Part shown: positions 10,265 through 21,359 of the stretch, in pieces
Layout of the letters: each line of letters starts with the position of its first letter
Position numbering within the stretch: the stretch's first letter is position 1
NCBI GenBank assembly: GCA_016165875.1
Contig: JABBOT010000034.1
Location: 2,193,200-2,257,199 of the forward strand
Length of the DNA stretch: 64,000 nucleotides
Direction: 5' to 3'
Source of the DNA: Acanthopleura granulata
Lineage: Eukaryota; Mollusca; Polyplacophora; Chitonida; Chitonidae
Notes under the pieces: model-generated
Seen by the model: only the letters and a program-made list of their open reading frames with translations
What the model was told of the DNA's origin: nothing
The model's database searches: none
Made by a program: the position numbers and the translations under genes

Positions 10265-11910
10265 CTGGTTGATCTAATGGATTCTCTCGCCAGAAACACG
10301 AAGGTAGCCATCAGTTCTGTTTTGGCCTCATACCCCGCAGTGTCACTTCAGACGTCTTCCACCATATCACCCTGTATCACTATCTTTTTTTTTTTGGTGA
10401 CGCGAGAGTTTAAGGGAAAATCCGATTTAATAAACAGCCGAGCCCACATTCACAACAGGTCGTCTGTCATATTTGTGGTTGTGTTTCGTACAAGACATTC
10501 CCTACGTTATTCAGGGGATTTTCGCGAAAAGTTATGAAAAGGTGATTTAGGTGTACTGCGTTCGCATCAGTGGAAAAATATCATCACATTCAGGATGTTA
10601 AAATGCATGTATTTCGTCAGAACTGTTCATTACGCTCTCTATGGGAACAGTTAGAACATCCACATAAACACGATATTTCATCTTATAAAGATGGGCTTCA
10701 TGATACCTTTTGTATTGTCAGCTGTCCCGCGAGTGAGGTACCATCGCGGCGCCTCGTTCTGACGGAGACTGCATATGGCGCGAATTGTTTGCAACCTGTA
10801 AAATGAAGCTTTGCTCAGGTTTGAAGTGGAGAGTTCGCTAACTGAAAAGAATTATGAAAACGTTTTTGTACAATTGTGATAAAAGTTCTGATGATTTGCA
10901 TTCCCATTAAATTCGTGATATCACGTCTTCACTAATCTCGTGAAGTGTTTCGTACAGTAAGCACGTAAGTACAAACTGGGTGATGAGTGCTTAAACTAGA
11001 GATTGAGAGGAACTTTCAGTTTCTCTAGGTATTTAACAACATGACAATATACAATATTAAAGTGAAAGTTAACTTACATGGGTTGTGTTTGATTGAGGCT
11101 GTTATGGCTGTATGGTTGTATGTCGAGTGGAGTTATTTTTTGTCGTATTCATTCTGCTCGCTGGTAAAAGATGAAAAAGAACAAACTGCCTTCTTCCTTG
11201 TGTCTTGGAGTCGAATTTCTTCCCCTGAATGTAGGGTTATTCCCACACACCACCGAAATAAATTGTTTTATTTCTATTGTGTTATTACCATAGTGTTTTT
11301 GGCATTTTTCTCACTTCTTATGTTACGACCTGGAGGAACTCACAAGGCGTAACACTGACTTCGATCCACCAACTGTGGGTAATGACATTTGTTCACCTGT
11401 CGATTTTCTGTATGTATGGCAGTCAACAAATTAGCTATTAGACGGAAGGCGCTACCGGCAAGACAAAAGCTGTGCAGTGAAACGAAGGGTGAAAGAGAGA
11501 GTTATTTTTTCATTGGTTTATGTATTTGATTTAGCCTTATTTTGTGATTAATGGCCGCGGTTTGGTTTGTGCTTGAGGAAACCAGATGGAACCTGCATGG
11601 GGTAATTAACACACAAATGACACAAAGTGTAACGTTGATTGTAGAACCCGACTAGATATACGGGAATTGGGAGTTTAAACAGCCACATCCAATGCTATTT
11701 CAGAGAAACTGATTTTTTGGGAATAACTGCTCTAGTCGTCCTGTTATAGCATTGGGTCGTGAGTACAACGTTAACAAACCCTGAATTCGTGTTAAGGTTA
11801 AACAAAATACCACCAGTGGCGTGAACTTCGCATAAGGCGAAATCACACTTTAGGGTGGGATTGCGGGTTTTCATCCTATAGACAATGGTCAGTCATACCA
11901 CTAGTAACCT
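10265..11910 (+). repeat. Paralogous segment R2, copy 1
   Basis: Aligns collinearly with 19185-21116. Anchors include TAGCCATCAGTTCTG (10306), GATTTAATAAACAGC (10425), TATAAAGATGGGCTTCATGA (10683), CTTTCAGTTTCTCTA (11012), TCGATTTTCTGTATGTATG (11400) and CAGTCATACCAC (11890). Two stretches look codon-like because several differences fall in third positions: EKYHHIQDVKMHVF against EKFYRIPEVKMYVV, and SYKDGLHDTFCIVS against SYKDEFHDCMGIAS. I cannot connect them into a gene. Confidence 0.7.
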
Positions 11911-11959
11911 AATTCACGTTAAGAAGAGGGATTTCGCATCTACATGAAATCTCTCCGTA

Positions 11960-13720
11960 TATGAATGAGGCGTGATGCCTGGTGTCATCGGCATGGCCTA
12001 TCTGTGGACCAGGAGTACGAGTATGTCGGTATTGGGTTCGGCCTCTTAAAGGAACAATCCGTCGTAATATATGACGGAAATAATGTCAAAAGAAACAAAA
12101 CAAACAGCCAACTGTTCAAGTCTGGCTTCATACTTAGTATGATTGGATCATATGTTCATGTCTTTTATACGCATACTTACATTTTTGTCCATAAAAATGG
12201 CCGAGTCATTGTTACAGCGTGAAGCTAGTCCAAAGCCGTCAAAAAATCTGCATCCGCACAAAAATAACGGAACCCGATCCCGATAAGACCACACACCTTT
12301 AAAATGTCAGCAGTTCTTTGTCGGTTTCGTCCAAGGCAATCCCTTGACTGTATTGAATACAGGTGACAGTTAGACATCGTTACAGACTGGCCTTAACCAA
12401 GTCATCGAATGACATCCCGCAGAACATATGTCTCACATGTTGTCTCTAGCTCGATATTGTCTGATCTTTTGCTTCTACTCTGCGACGCACATTTAAGACG
12501 GACACTCTGAGCGGTCGGCAGAGGATCTTCTGTATGTGAATTCATCTGTAGAAACGTGCATGTACCCGAACTACTTTACAAAGATATCCTGAAATCTCTA
12601 GATGCAAGAACCTCAGTTTCAACATTCCCATAGCCTACTATTTGGTACATTTAACTAATTGAAAGTACATTTCTTTAATCAGAGATGTTAAATGTCAAGC
12701 AAAATTGAAAAAAACAAACAATAATCCCCCCCCCATCCGCAAAAAAGGAAGCAAGCAAAGCAAAATCATCAAATGATTCAAATCTTGTCCGAACAGACCC
12801 ATTTGAGGGGTGCCCGATTACACTTAACCTCTGAAGCATAAGGATTTTCGGCGCAACTGTGTGAACTTTCAACACCATCATAGATCACAGGCACAAAAAA
12901 TTAATAGAGATTACTGTATAATCTACCGGTTCAGCAGTTATACATGCGGTTATGCGAAAACCACCGTCTGGGTCATCGTCTGTGTGCGATTCTGTGACTA
13001 TGGCCCTGTGTGGTTGAGACGGTTAGACGGATATTAAATTTGGAAGGAAATTAGCATGATTGTTCTACTTATCGAACTAGTAAGGATTGCACAGACACGA
13101 TAATGGAAAACGTATCCACACGCTGGGTCATTGATCACTCAAGATACTGCGGTAGACCGTTGATGGTTATTGACACCATATCTTATAGCCGTGAAATCAC
13201 CAGTCTAATTCTGTCCACCATCGCAGGTCTCCAGACGCTCTCAGTATTCATACGGCTGACGGTTATCATAGGGAGGCTAAGGGAGTGCGGCTACTGGGCA
13301 GGTTCACGCGCTGGGGTTTCATAACCAAAGAATATCACAATAATGATTGTTTTTGTCTCCTTCAACTAATATAGTTGTGGGGAAACATGCTGTGTTTGTG
13401 GTGTCCATAGCCTGTTGTCCGTCCTCCGGCGTCCGTCAACTGAGTTTGTCTGCAATATATCTCCAGAACTACTTGACTGCATTCAGTGAATTTTGGTGTC
13501 AAGTTTACTTACATTCCCCTACCATGCAGTGTCAGATGCAATAAATGGTGGGTGTCGTAGAGTGTGTCGGGATTGGGACTGCCTGTGGTGGAGACTGTTT
13601 GTTAAATTGGTGGAAGGTTCTCTTTCAGTTTGTTTATGTAATATTGATCCATCTGGTATTAACTAGGATGTGGTTTGGGTCAAATTCTCATTTAGGAAGG
13701 CATCCCACATTTACTCTCTT
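11960..13720. other. No recognisable gene
   Basis: Contains a 30-bp scrap resembling SINE family 2 (GCCTGGTGTCATCGGCATG near 11975). Around 13400-13470 there is a stretch (TGTCCGTCCTCCGGCGTCCG, then ATATCTCCAGAACTACTTGA) that resembles a widespread molluscan interspersed repeat. Nothing else is assignable. Confidence 0.4.
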
Positions 13721-13724
13721 TTCT

Positions 13725-14010
13725 TCAGATGGTTAAGATGTCTTCGGCTTTGCTGATTCTCCACAAGTGTTGGTTTTGCCAGCCGCCATACTCTCCACAC
13801 CTTTGTGTCCACCTACTGAATGTTATCTGACCACCCATAATCCTTTGTAAACATGAGGATATTTCACCAAAGCCTTCCCAACATATTGCTCTCTATACCA
13901 GCCTAGGTGCCGAGGACAACCTTCGGTCAACTTGATTACTAACCAGCTCTCAGACAAGACGCTTTATCACAGCGTTAATCAGAAGTGTAATTCTTGATTC
14001 GTGCCTCACC
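13725..14010 (-). repeat. Dispersed repeat Y, copy 1
   Basis: Its reverse complement matches 39365-39760 and 55025-55345 over about 280 bp: TTACACTTCTGATTAACG, TCTTGTCTGAGAGCTGGTTA, GTATAGAGAGCAATATGTTG and CCAACACTTGTGGAG occur in the same order. No coding potential, terminal repeats or tRNA-like boxes are visible. Confidence 0.7.
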
Positions 14011-14019
14011 CCATTGACC

Positions 14020-16280
14020 ACGCACTGGATTACGAGGAATTACCGCAAAATTAGACCAAACTGAGGACTTTCATCGACGCTTCACACTCGGGCTTCGCTT
14101 TATCAGACGATTTAGAACCATGCCTGTGCGTTTCTGATGTGTTAAGACTAAGAGGTAGCCAGTGATATATCAGCACGCATGTGTCTGCTTTCTGTAGACA
14201 TATTTAAACCCCCAATGTTTTTTGGCAGTGTGTTCTTAAGTAAGTCCTTAACCAACCCAGCTTACATAGCCAACTACATTCAGCGGTGGATCGGAACTCG
14301 CCATGATATCCAGTAATTATAATTCTGGAGCACTGGAGTATAGTGTGAGAGCAAGACAAATACATTGACGTTGTTTGAGTATGTTAAATACATTCTTCAC
14401 AACAAAACGAAGTGTGAAATATCGAGTTAAAAAGAACGAGTTCCGAGTTGGTTCCATCAGCTCGTTAACACGTACCTTTACCGCTACATGGACATAAAGT
14501 CGATTCCACATTTTTATTTTGCCACCATGTTTGTGTGATGCACCATGATTGTGGAGAAATGCATGGATGCAGACGTATCATGTAGGTCCCCGTACAAAAA
14601 AAGAAACAAAATCTCCCATCCGAACTCGGAAGACATTTGTATGATTTCATAGTTTTGCTTTGTTGCAAACTCTTATTTGTAAAAGAAAAAAGGAAAACGA
14701 AGCAAATAAATAGCGAAAAAAAAAGCATAAAATTCTGAGAGGAGCTTTTTATCCATTTTGACGAGACACGAGAGCGATTTTATGATAACGCTGACCTTAG
14801 GGGGTCCGTCATGTTTAATACACCAGAAAAATGTCAGATAACATGATATCGCGTTAAAGATTGTGACATTTACATGTAGTTTCAGCTTTCATACATGACC
14901 TGGGATAGATTCCCGTGGATGACATAAAGGTACCAGAATACCAATTGACACCGCTATCTCTAGTTAATCGCAAACAATCAAAAAATATGATGAGTTCATC
15001 TAGCGAAAACAAGAAAAAAGTAGCGTTTCACCCGCAAAACTGACTTGCAGCTCCTAAGAGATGGTATTCAATTTTTGTGAAATGCACAGTCGCGGAATAG
15101 CCAATGTTTGCAGCTCTCTGTGGAATCCATTAGATCTTATAATCTGAGGATTGATTTAAATGCAGTCTGATATCCTGCGATTTTTCTTTATGGACACAAT
15201 TGTTTAGAGTAAGACCTGTTAACATGTTATCGTGATGACGTAATGCAGATATTGTTACCAATATCCTCATTATTGAAACTGTTCTCTAATAAGCACTTTC
15301 CTCATACATGGTTCATTTTTACACAATTTTACAAAAGGGTGGTGAATTCTGTAATAGTTACCTGGGTTTATTACCATGCGATTACTATGAAACGCCCGTA
15401 CCTCGACTGACATGTTACAGACGGTCGCACATTTCTTGCGCCTATTTGCACATCTGTCTTCATTTAGAACTTACCCACCCGTTAAAGTGGGCACTTTATT
15501 ATCCGCTGAAATGATTCAGATAATGTTATAGCCCAGTATTACAGATTCTGTCAGTGTCCTTAAATGATTGTCAAATTACAGGCATTCCTATGACAGTAAC
15601 GGAGCAATGCTTCGTAAATATATCAAGGCCTATCGTCAGCAATGAGCCAGAGGCGTCAAATGACTACAGGACGGTGCTTGGCGTCAAGTGAAGAACTATA
15701 ATTATTAAACGTTGTGGCAGGCAAGTGTACATGTAATTCGGACCTAAAACTCAGTTGCCAGTACATTTACTTCAAAAAATGACCAGTCAAAAGTAAAAAT
15801 TTCAATAATTTAGATGCGTTCAGAAACGTTCAGAAAAAAAGAAGCAAGCAACAAAAGTCGAGGTTCTCTAATATTTCTAAAATTAATATCGGCAAGGAAA
15901 TTATTTGGACAGAAAGGCATTTTTTTTTTATTTATGGCATTTTCCATTATTGCATACTATGGAAGAAAATGAATGAGAAATGCATTTTCCTATGGACCAA
16001 GTATATTTACTACCAAAACCCAACAATGCAAAGCTAACATCGTCTTTAGTGAATCTAAACATGGCATGTAGATTATGTCAGTCGGAATATAGAATGAGAT
16101 ATATAATTTTGTTAAACCAAATGGAATTTCACTGAACTGGCTCAATACGATTTCAGATTTGCATCGGCTTCACTGGCACCAGGGAGTCTTGACGACTTTT
16201 CAGGCGCATCCGTTAAAAATGAATTAACCACGCATAAAATACAACAAGAGTTTTTCTGTGTGCAATATGGTATTTTTTTA
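14020..16280. other. Array intergenic sequence (segment R3, copy 1)
   Basis: No gene seen. From about 14990 it resembles 22060-23190 and 32400-34600 in order. The best matched piece is 15450-15760 against 33260-33550 (CTGAAATGATTCAGATAA, GTCAAATTACAGGCAT, GTGGCAGGCAAGTGTACATG). It lies upstream of the signal-peptide exon relic at 16289. Confidence 0.5.
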
Positions 16281-16288
16281 CAAACTCG

Positions 16289-16367
16289 AAATGCTCATCA
16301 GAACTGGAGATCATAATTTTATTATCAATGTTATCCAATCTTTTAATTTGCATTAGTTCGGCGCTGC
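16289..16367 (+). pseudogene. Signal-peptide exon relic of the array gene (copy 1)
   Basis: In the frame matching the intact exon at 23199, this reads KCSSELEIIILLSML then SNLLICISSAL, a hydrophobic leader. The start ATG is missing because ACTCGATGAAATG in the 23-kb copy is ACTCGAAATG here, a 3-bp loss. The donor GTAAGT of the 23-kb copy is also lost (CTGCGCTTC). The preserved open frame and hydrophobicity suggest it decayed recently from a secreted-protein gene. Confidence 0.5.
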
Positions 16368-16613
16368 GCTTCTATCGCATTAGTCTAAATGTTAATAGGT
16401 AGATGTTGTAGAGCTCTTTAATTACGGGACTATTGAGACAGGTTCGTTTCAGATGAATGTAATTAGTTTTTTTCAATGCTTTTAACGTCTTTGTCACTTG
16501 GCGTGACCTTCAAATCATCACCTGAAAAGGCGGACATCCTGGTAAGCTCCAGAGCAGACTACAGACCACAAATGCCTCTTGTTTTTCTGATCAATAGAAG
16601 ATTTTATTCCTAG

Positions 16614-16791
16614 GCTAAATTGTTATGGATGCGACATCCGCAGCCCTTTACATAACCCAATTCGGACTTGTGGAACTGATATTTGTCTTCCAGTTACCGG
16701 GTCTTTCATTAATGAAAAGTTGTTGGTTTCTTTGCAATTGGGATCTCCACACACAATTCTAACCTTTTTGTTTTTTCTTAGAGAAGCCTAA
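16614..16791 (+). pseudogene. Cysteine-rich exon of the array gene (copy 1)
   Basis: A plausible acceptor (TTTTATTCCTAG) precedes G then codons LNCYGCDIRSPLHNPIRTCG and TDIC; the frame stays open to TAA at 16789. LxCYxC followed by spaced cysteines is how three-finger (Ly6/uPAR) domains begin, but the rest of the fold cannot be assembled, so this is only a suggestion. The incoming phase does not fit the phase-1 donor of the 23-kb signal exon, which implies a lost base or a different exon structure. Decayed counterparts may lie near 23460 and 30570. Confidence 0.35.
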
Positions 16792-16799
16792 GATGGGTT

Positions 16800-17579
16800 G
16801 TTTCCGCCCACCCCCAAATGAGGTACAGCATCTTTGACTCCTTAAAGCTGAAGAATCTTAGCACTTCGGATTGTAAACCATCATTCATGTTGAAGGACAT
16901 TTGTACACTCTGATTCTTGGTTACAACACATGCTTCATTCGAGCACGTGCCATTAAAATACTAATAAAAAGTAATGTTCAATTAATCCTGCCTTCTGACC
17001 CATTTGCAAGGCGTGTCCAAAAATGATATGACTGATTGATTGGTGATTAACCTCGTGATCCAGGAAGGTTTATGTTTTAGAACAGTCAGTTTCACTGCCA
17101 GATGAAAAGCGGAGATGGTGGGAAACAAGTTGGCTAACTGCCAAATTAACCCCACAGATTTTGACTTGACGTGCTGATCCCCAAAATTTTCTACTAACTT
17201 CCTGTAAGATCGCACAAAAGACCCTATACAGCATAAACTAGGACTCGCGCTGAGCTCTAACCAGGAAATTTGTGAGTCTGGTTGTTGTAAAACATCGTAC
17301 TCTTAAACTTTTCACGGATAAGGTTTAGTGATTTATTTATCGCTTTGGTTCTCCAAAGCTCGTTTGATGAAACTGGGGTACTACTGGGCAGGAATTAATA
17401 GACATTGATTTACTTTGAATCAATATTTATGTGTATTTAAATTGCCGACGTCTCGGAAAGGGAAGATCAGCATTAATAAAAAACTAACGCAGACGAGATG
17501 TCCAGAGATTGATTGGGGAGTCGATAAAACTACAAAATTAGCAACTTGATTTGATAGATACCATATTGTTTCCCTCTCT
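16800..17579. other. Likely intronic, no exon recognised
   Basis: Lies between the cysteine-rich exon relic and the terminal exon. I see no convincing exon or repeat here. Confidence 0.35.
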
Positions 17580-18216
17580 TAGGTAAGAATAAAAACGCAA
17601 TGTATTAGAGATACCGAAAACTTATGAGCACGTTGTTAAGCTGATATAAAAAGACACAAGAAAATATGCCTGTGCAGATGCTCTGGCGCATGGGGTAACG
17701 GTGATGACATACATTGTCTGGTTGAAATGCATAATGATGCTTCTTTGGTCTTTAACCGGCAGTTTGGCCAGGAAAGTTTGAATGATAAAGGAAGAACTAA
17801 TGGTTACATGTCAATGGACATTTGTAATGTTATGAAAAATGGAATTACGTGGGCCATATTTAAATAGAACGGTTTGAAATTTTATTTAAATGTATCAGCC
17901 TGAATATAAAGTGACTTAATTATATGGAAGTTCGTGGCCTTGTATAAAAATCATAGTGAATTACATTGATTCAAAAAGTTTGCACGACTAATAGAATGAT
18001 CCATCTTACAACGTGCACAAATCACAGACTGGTAGAACATCTAATACCGGCTTACTTCTTAATGGCCAGTTTCATGATTTGATTATCCTGTCTTTCGGTT
18101 AATGTAGTCGTTTTTACCTACGTATAACGACCACGCAATATAACATTTAATAGACCTGAGAGAAAACGTGTGGGCCGGTTAGCTCTTAGAAACTGTGTTT
18201 GGGAAACTCGAAGTGC
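17580..18216 (+). repeat. Paralogous segment X, copy 2
   Basis: Uninterrupted counterpart of 1-1280, with matching terminal exon and matching 3' sequence to GTGTTTGGGAAACTCG. It has neither of the two SINEs in copy 1, so those insertions came after the duplication. Confidence 0.75.
17678..17867 (+). CDS. Terminal coding exon, unrecognised secreted-protein family
   Basis: Acceptor GCCTGTGCAG ends at 17677. From TGC at 17679 the frame is open for 62 codons to TAG at 17865-17867. The peptide starts CSGAWGNGDDIHCLVEMHND, continues ASLVFNRQFGQESLNDKG and ends DICNVMKNGITWAIFK. The exon is conserved in the broken copies at 90 and 32619. Comparison with copy 1 shows an aligned frame up to a single indel, which supports a real coding origin. 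It has three to four cysteines and no hydrophobic C-terminal tail. The DICN motif would suit the end of a three-finger domain, but I do not recognise the family. Whether this copy has a working first exon is doubtful (see 16289). Confidence 0.45.
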
Positions 18217-18219
18217 TGT

Positions 18220-18950
18220 ATACGAGTTATCAAAGAATCTGGCTGGAAAATTTAATGCAAAGGACCACTGGATTATGTTTTGACCCTCCAGGACTACGCC
18301 ATGTCGGAAATGTGGTGTCTAGGACAGGTGATTTTATGATGTGAGATGTGTCTGCTATTTATAAGGATGGGAAAATCAACGAGAAAGTATATTTCATATT
18401 TCTAATCCAAACGGGCCGCCAAATGTGACAAAATTTTGAAAATAAATTGTTCGTTTATTTTATCTAAAAGCGATGAGCTTTGGTAGAAGGTGTATACATA
18501 TATTTCACTTCAGTTTATTTTTAAAGGATATATATGGTCTGTTAAATATCATGAAGACTATAAGAACAGTTGAACCAATGAGGGACGCTCTACAATGTAT
18601 TGACATTGACATATTGTAAGCGGTCGACGACGTTCGTGTCTCTCCCATGCGCAGTCTAACGTTCCTTGAAGATAACCTGTCTACTTATGAGTATATTTGT
18701 GCGTTACGTGTGAAAAAGCTTCTCAGTAACTTGCGAAATGTCGGTGGTTTACGCCGAACTGTTCACCTTTCTAAGCCCAAAGAAAGGGACTGTCGTGGTT
18801 GCATTGAACAATCATTACGGCATTAGGTAACAATCATTTAAATAAACAAATATTAACATTATGAATCATTTGAACGGCTCCTTCAAATATGCATATATAT
18901 GTTGGTATTTACTGTCTACGGCACATCAAGCGGAAAGAGATAGCTGTCTG
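18220..18950. other. No recognisable gene
   Basis: Downstream of segment X copy 2; no motif, repeat or splice-bounded ORF that I can support. Confidence 0.4.
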
Positions 18951-18955
18951 GTACT

Positions 18956-19160
18956 TTATTTATTTATTTATTTCGTTGGTGTTTCTCAGGAATATTTCAC
19001 TTATACGACGGTTGACAGCATTGACAGAGCGTGGGGAGAAGCCACTACATTCAGCAGGTTACTGACACACCTTCCTAGAGAGGAAGCCAACATGGGCTTG
19101 ACTTGATATCCCAGTGGCCGCATTTTCGAGAGGCTCCTGTGTCGTCGTGCTCCTGAGCGA
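18956..19160 (-). mobile_element. SINE family 1, degraded
   Basis: Plus-strand view: TTTATT repeats (tail), CAGGAATATTTCACTTATAC, GGAGAAGCC, CCTAGAGAGGAAGCCAACAT and a remnant of the tRNA-like head (GTGGCCGCATTTTCGAGAGG). The head is decayed. Confidence 0.6.
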
Positions 19161-19184
19161 CGGGTCCTTGAGAAGGACTGCTTT

Positions 19185-21116
19185 GTCTAATGGATTCCCA
19201 TGACCGAGACTCGAATGTAGCCATCAGTTCTGGTATGGCCTCGTGCCCCGGCCAATTACTTCCTTTCTGACTGTGACTAATCGGCCGAGTGACGCTACAA
19301 CAGCCGTAAGACAAACTACAACATGGGGATAAAACTCAACACCGATAATGACAATCCTGAAGCAAAATCTCTTTTTCGGAAGTAATCTGACGTGGTCTTC
19401 TTATTTTAAGGACTTCTTTAGAAAATTAATCAACTGGTCATTCCTCATCAGATTGAAGAGTTGTGTGCATATTCAGCCCTCAAGTGCTCTTCACTTAATA
19501 TGTATACGCTTTTCGTGACGCAAGAGTTTAGGGCAGAAACGGATTTAATAAACAGCTGGGGCCACTTTCACAAAAGGTCGTCAATCATACCAGGTTATTT
19601 TTTGAAGATGTTTTTTTGGTTATTTCGGTGGTTTACGAGAAAAGTTAAACATCTTGTGAAAGTGTCCCTTGGTCTGGAGAAATTTTACCGTATTCCGGAA
19701 GTTAAAATGTATGTAGTACTTTCACTGTGTATGTATAACTCTCCCAATGGTACCAACTGGAACATCCCACAACGGCACATGAGGCCGGTATTTTAAGTTA
19801 CAAAGACGAATTCCACGATTGCATGGGTATTGCTAGTGACCCTATAAGCTCGGCCCTACGTGGGAAGGTCTGCCAACAACTTGTGTTACTATCACACATT
19901 TTTTCGAGTATTCTGACAAATGTGGACAAAATGCGATGATTTCTCTGCCTATTATCTTGATAATGTGACGTCTTCCCTAATTTCGGCATGTTTTGCGTGC
20001 AGTAAGCATATAGGTTCTGAGTGCTTATACTTCAGATTGCAAGCAACTTTCAGTTTCTCTAAGTATATAACAAGATAATAATGTATAACATTAAAGTTAT
20101 TGTATCTTTACTCCCATGAACTGTGATGTAGGGTATACATGTGTGTCACACAGAGTAGGTTCATCTTTGTCATACATGTATTTATATTGCTCGGGGCCTT
20201 CTGCCAAGTGTACTAGAGTTGAATTTCTTGATCTTAACTGCAGTGTTATTCGCACACATCACAGAAATAAGTTGTTCCATTTCTTTGTGTTGTTATCATA
20301 CATTTTTTTCGAGTATTCCCTGCTTCTTCTGTTACGGCTTCGAGTAACCCATCAGAGCTCACACGTATTGATCAAAAGACTTCGATACAACAATTGTGCG
20401 TAATGATCTTCGTTCAGCAGTCGATTTTCTGTATGTATGACAATCAAAAATATAGCTAATACGCCCAAGGCGCTTGCCGCAAAACAAACCGAAACAGCAT
20501 TTTGAAAACACAAAAAGTGTCGAATAAGGCGAGCGGTGAAAAAGGGTTATCTTTTCACTGGTTTGTTTATTTGATACAGCCTTACTTTTAGCGGGATTTA
20601 TGACATTCTGGAAAGATGAATTCTTTTTACACGACCGCGCCTTGGTTTGCGCTGGAGGAAGCCAGAAGCAACCTGCCAGGGGAAATTAACACGCAGGTTA
20701 CAAACGAATGACACAAAATGTAACGTTGATATATTTATTTATTTGATTGATGTTTTAAGCCATACATCAAGAATATTTCACTTACAACAACGGTCAGCAT
20801 GATGGTGAGAGGAAACCAGGCAGAACCCGGACGAAGTATCGTTGGTAATAGACACCCGATTAAATGCGCAGGTCGTGTCAGGTCAGAAATCCACATTCGA
20901 TTCTAGTTCAGAGAAGCTGACTTTTGTGAAAACGGTGATAATATCGTGTTGTAAATACAATGTTGACGCTCCCTGGGTTTTCGCTTGATGTTCAGGCGGA
21001 GTACGGTAAGAGGCAGGTACCTCGTGAAAGGCGAAATCATGCTTTAAAGTGAGGTTTGCATGTTATCATAGGGACATCAAACAGAAAATCGACAGTCATA
21101 CCACCTGTCAACCTCT
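19185..21116 (+). repeat. Paralogous segment R2, copy 2
   Basis: Collinear counterpart of 10265-11910. It contains a family-1 SINE piece at 20727-20840 absent from copy 1. Homology ends near 21116, exactly where a Tc1-like fragment begins. Confidence 0.7.
20727..20840 (-). mobile_element. SINE family 1, 3' portion
   Basis: Begins with a TTTATTTATTTGATTGATGT tail and continues with CATCAAGAATATTTCACTTA and GAGGAAACCAGGCAGAACCC (plus-strand view). Confidence 0.65.
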
Positions 21117-21351
21117 CTGAAGGGAAAGTCGTTGCCATTCCTGGCCTCGTGCAAGGCAGCCAGCGGTTGGGCCAGATCATTTACAGGTGGATCCCTTACT
21201 TGCACACGACGACTAATCATGTCCAAGAGATGCTCCAGAGAGTTGATATCGGGGTTCATTGCAGGCCAAGGAATGAGGAGGCTGACAGTTGGTATGAGGA
21301 AAAGGTTCCAAGCTGTCATCCTGGCACACGGCGGATACACCCAATATTGAA
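21117..21351. pseudogene. Tc1/mariner transposase C-terminal end, rearranged
   Basis: The minus strand from 21272 to about 21150 reads WPAMNPDINSLEHLLDMISR then RVQVRDPP, the conserved Tc1 segment around the last catalytic acidic residue. The plus strand from about 21277 to 21351 reads RRLTVGMRKRFQAVILAHGG then YTQY and a stop, the typical Tc1 C-terminus. In an intact transposase these follow each other on one strand. Here they are back to back on opposite strands, so the end has been inverted or two fragments have met. No terminal inverted repeats were found. Confidence 0.7.
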
Positions 21352-21359
21352 GTAAAACG

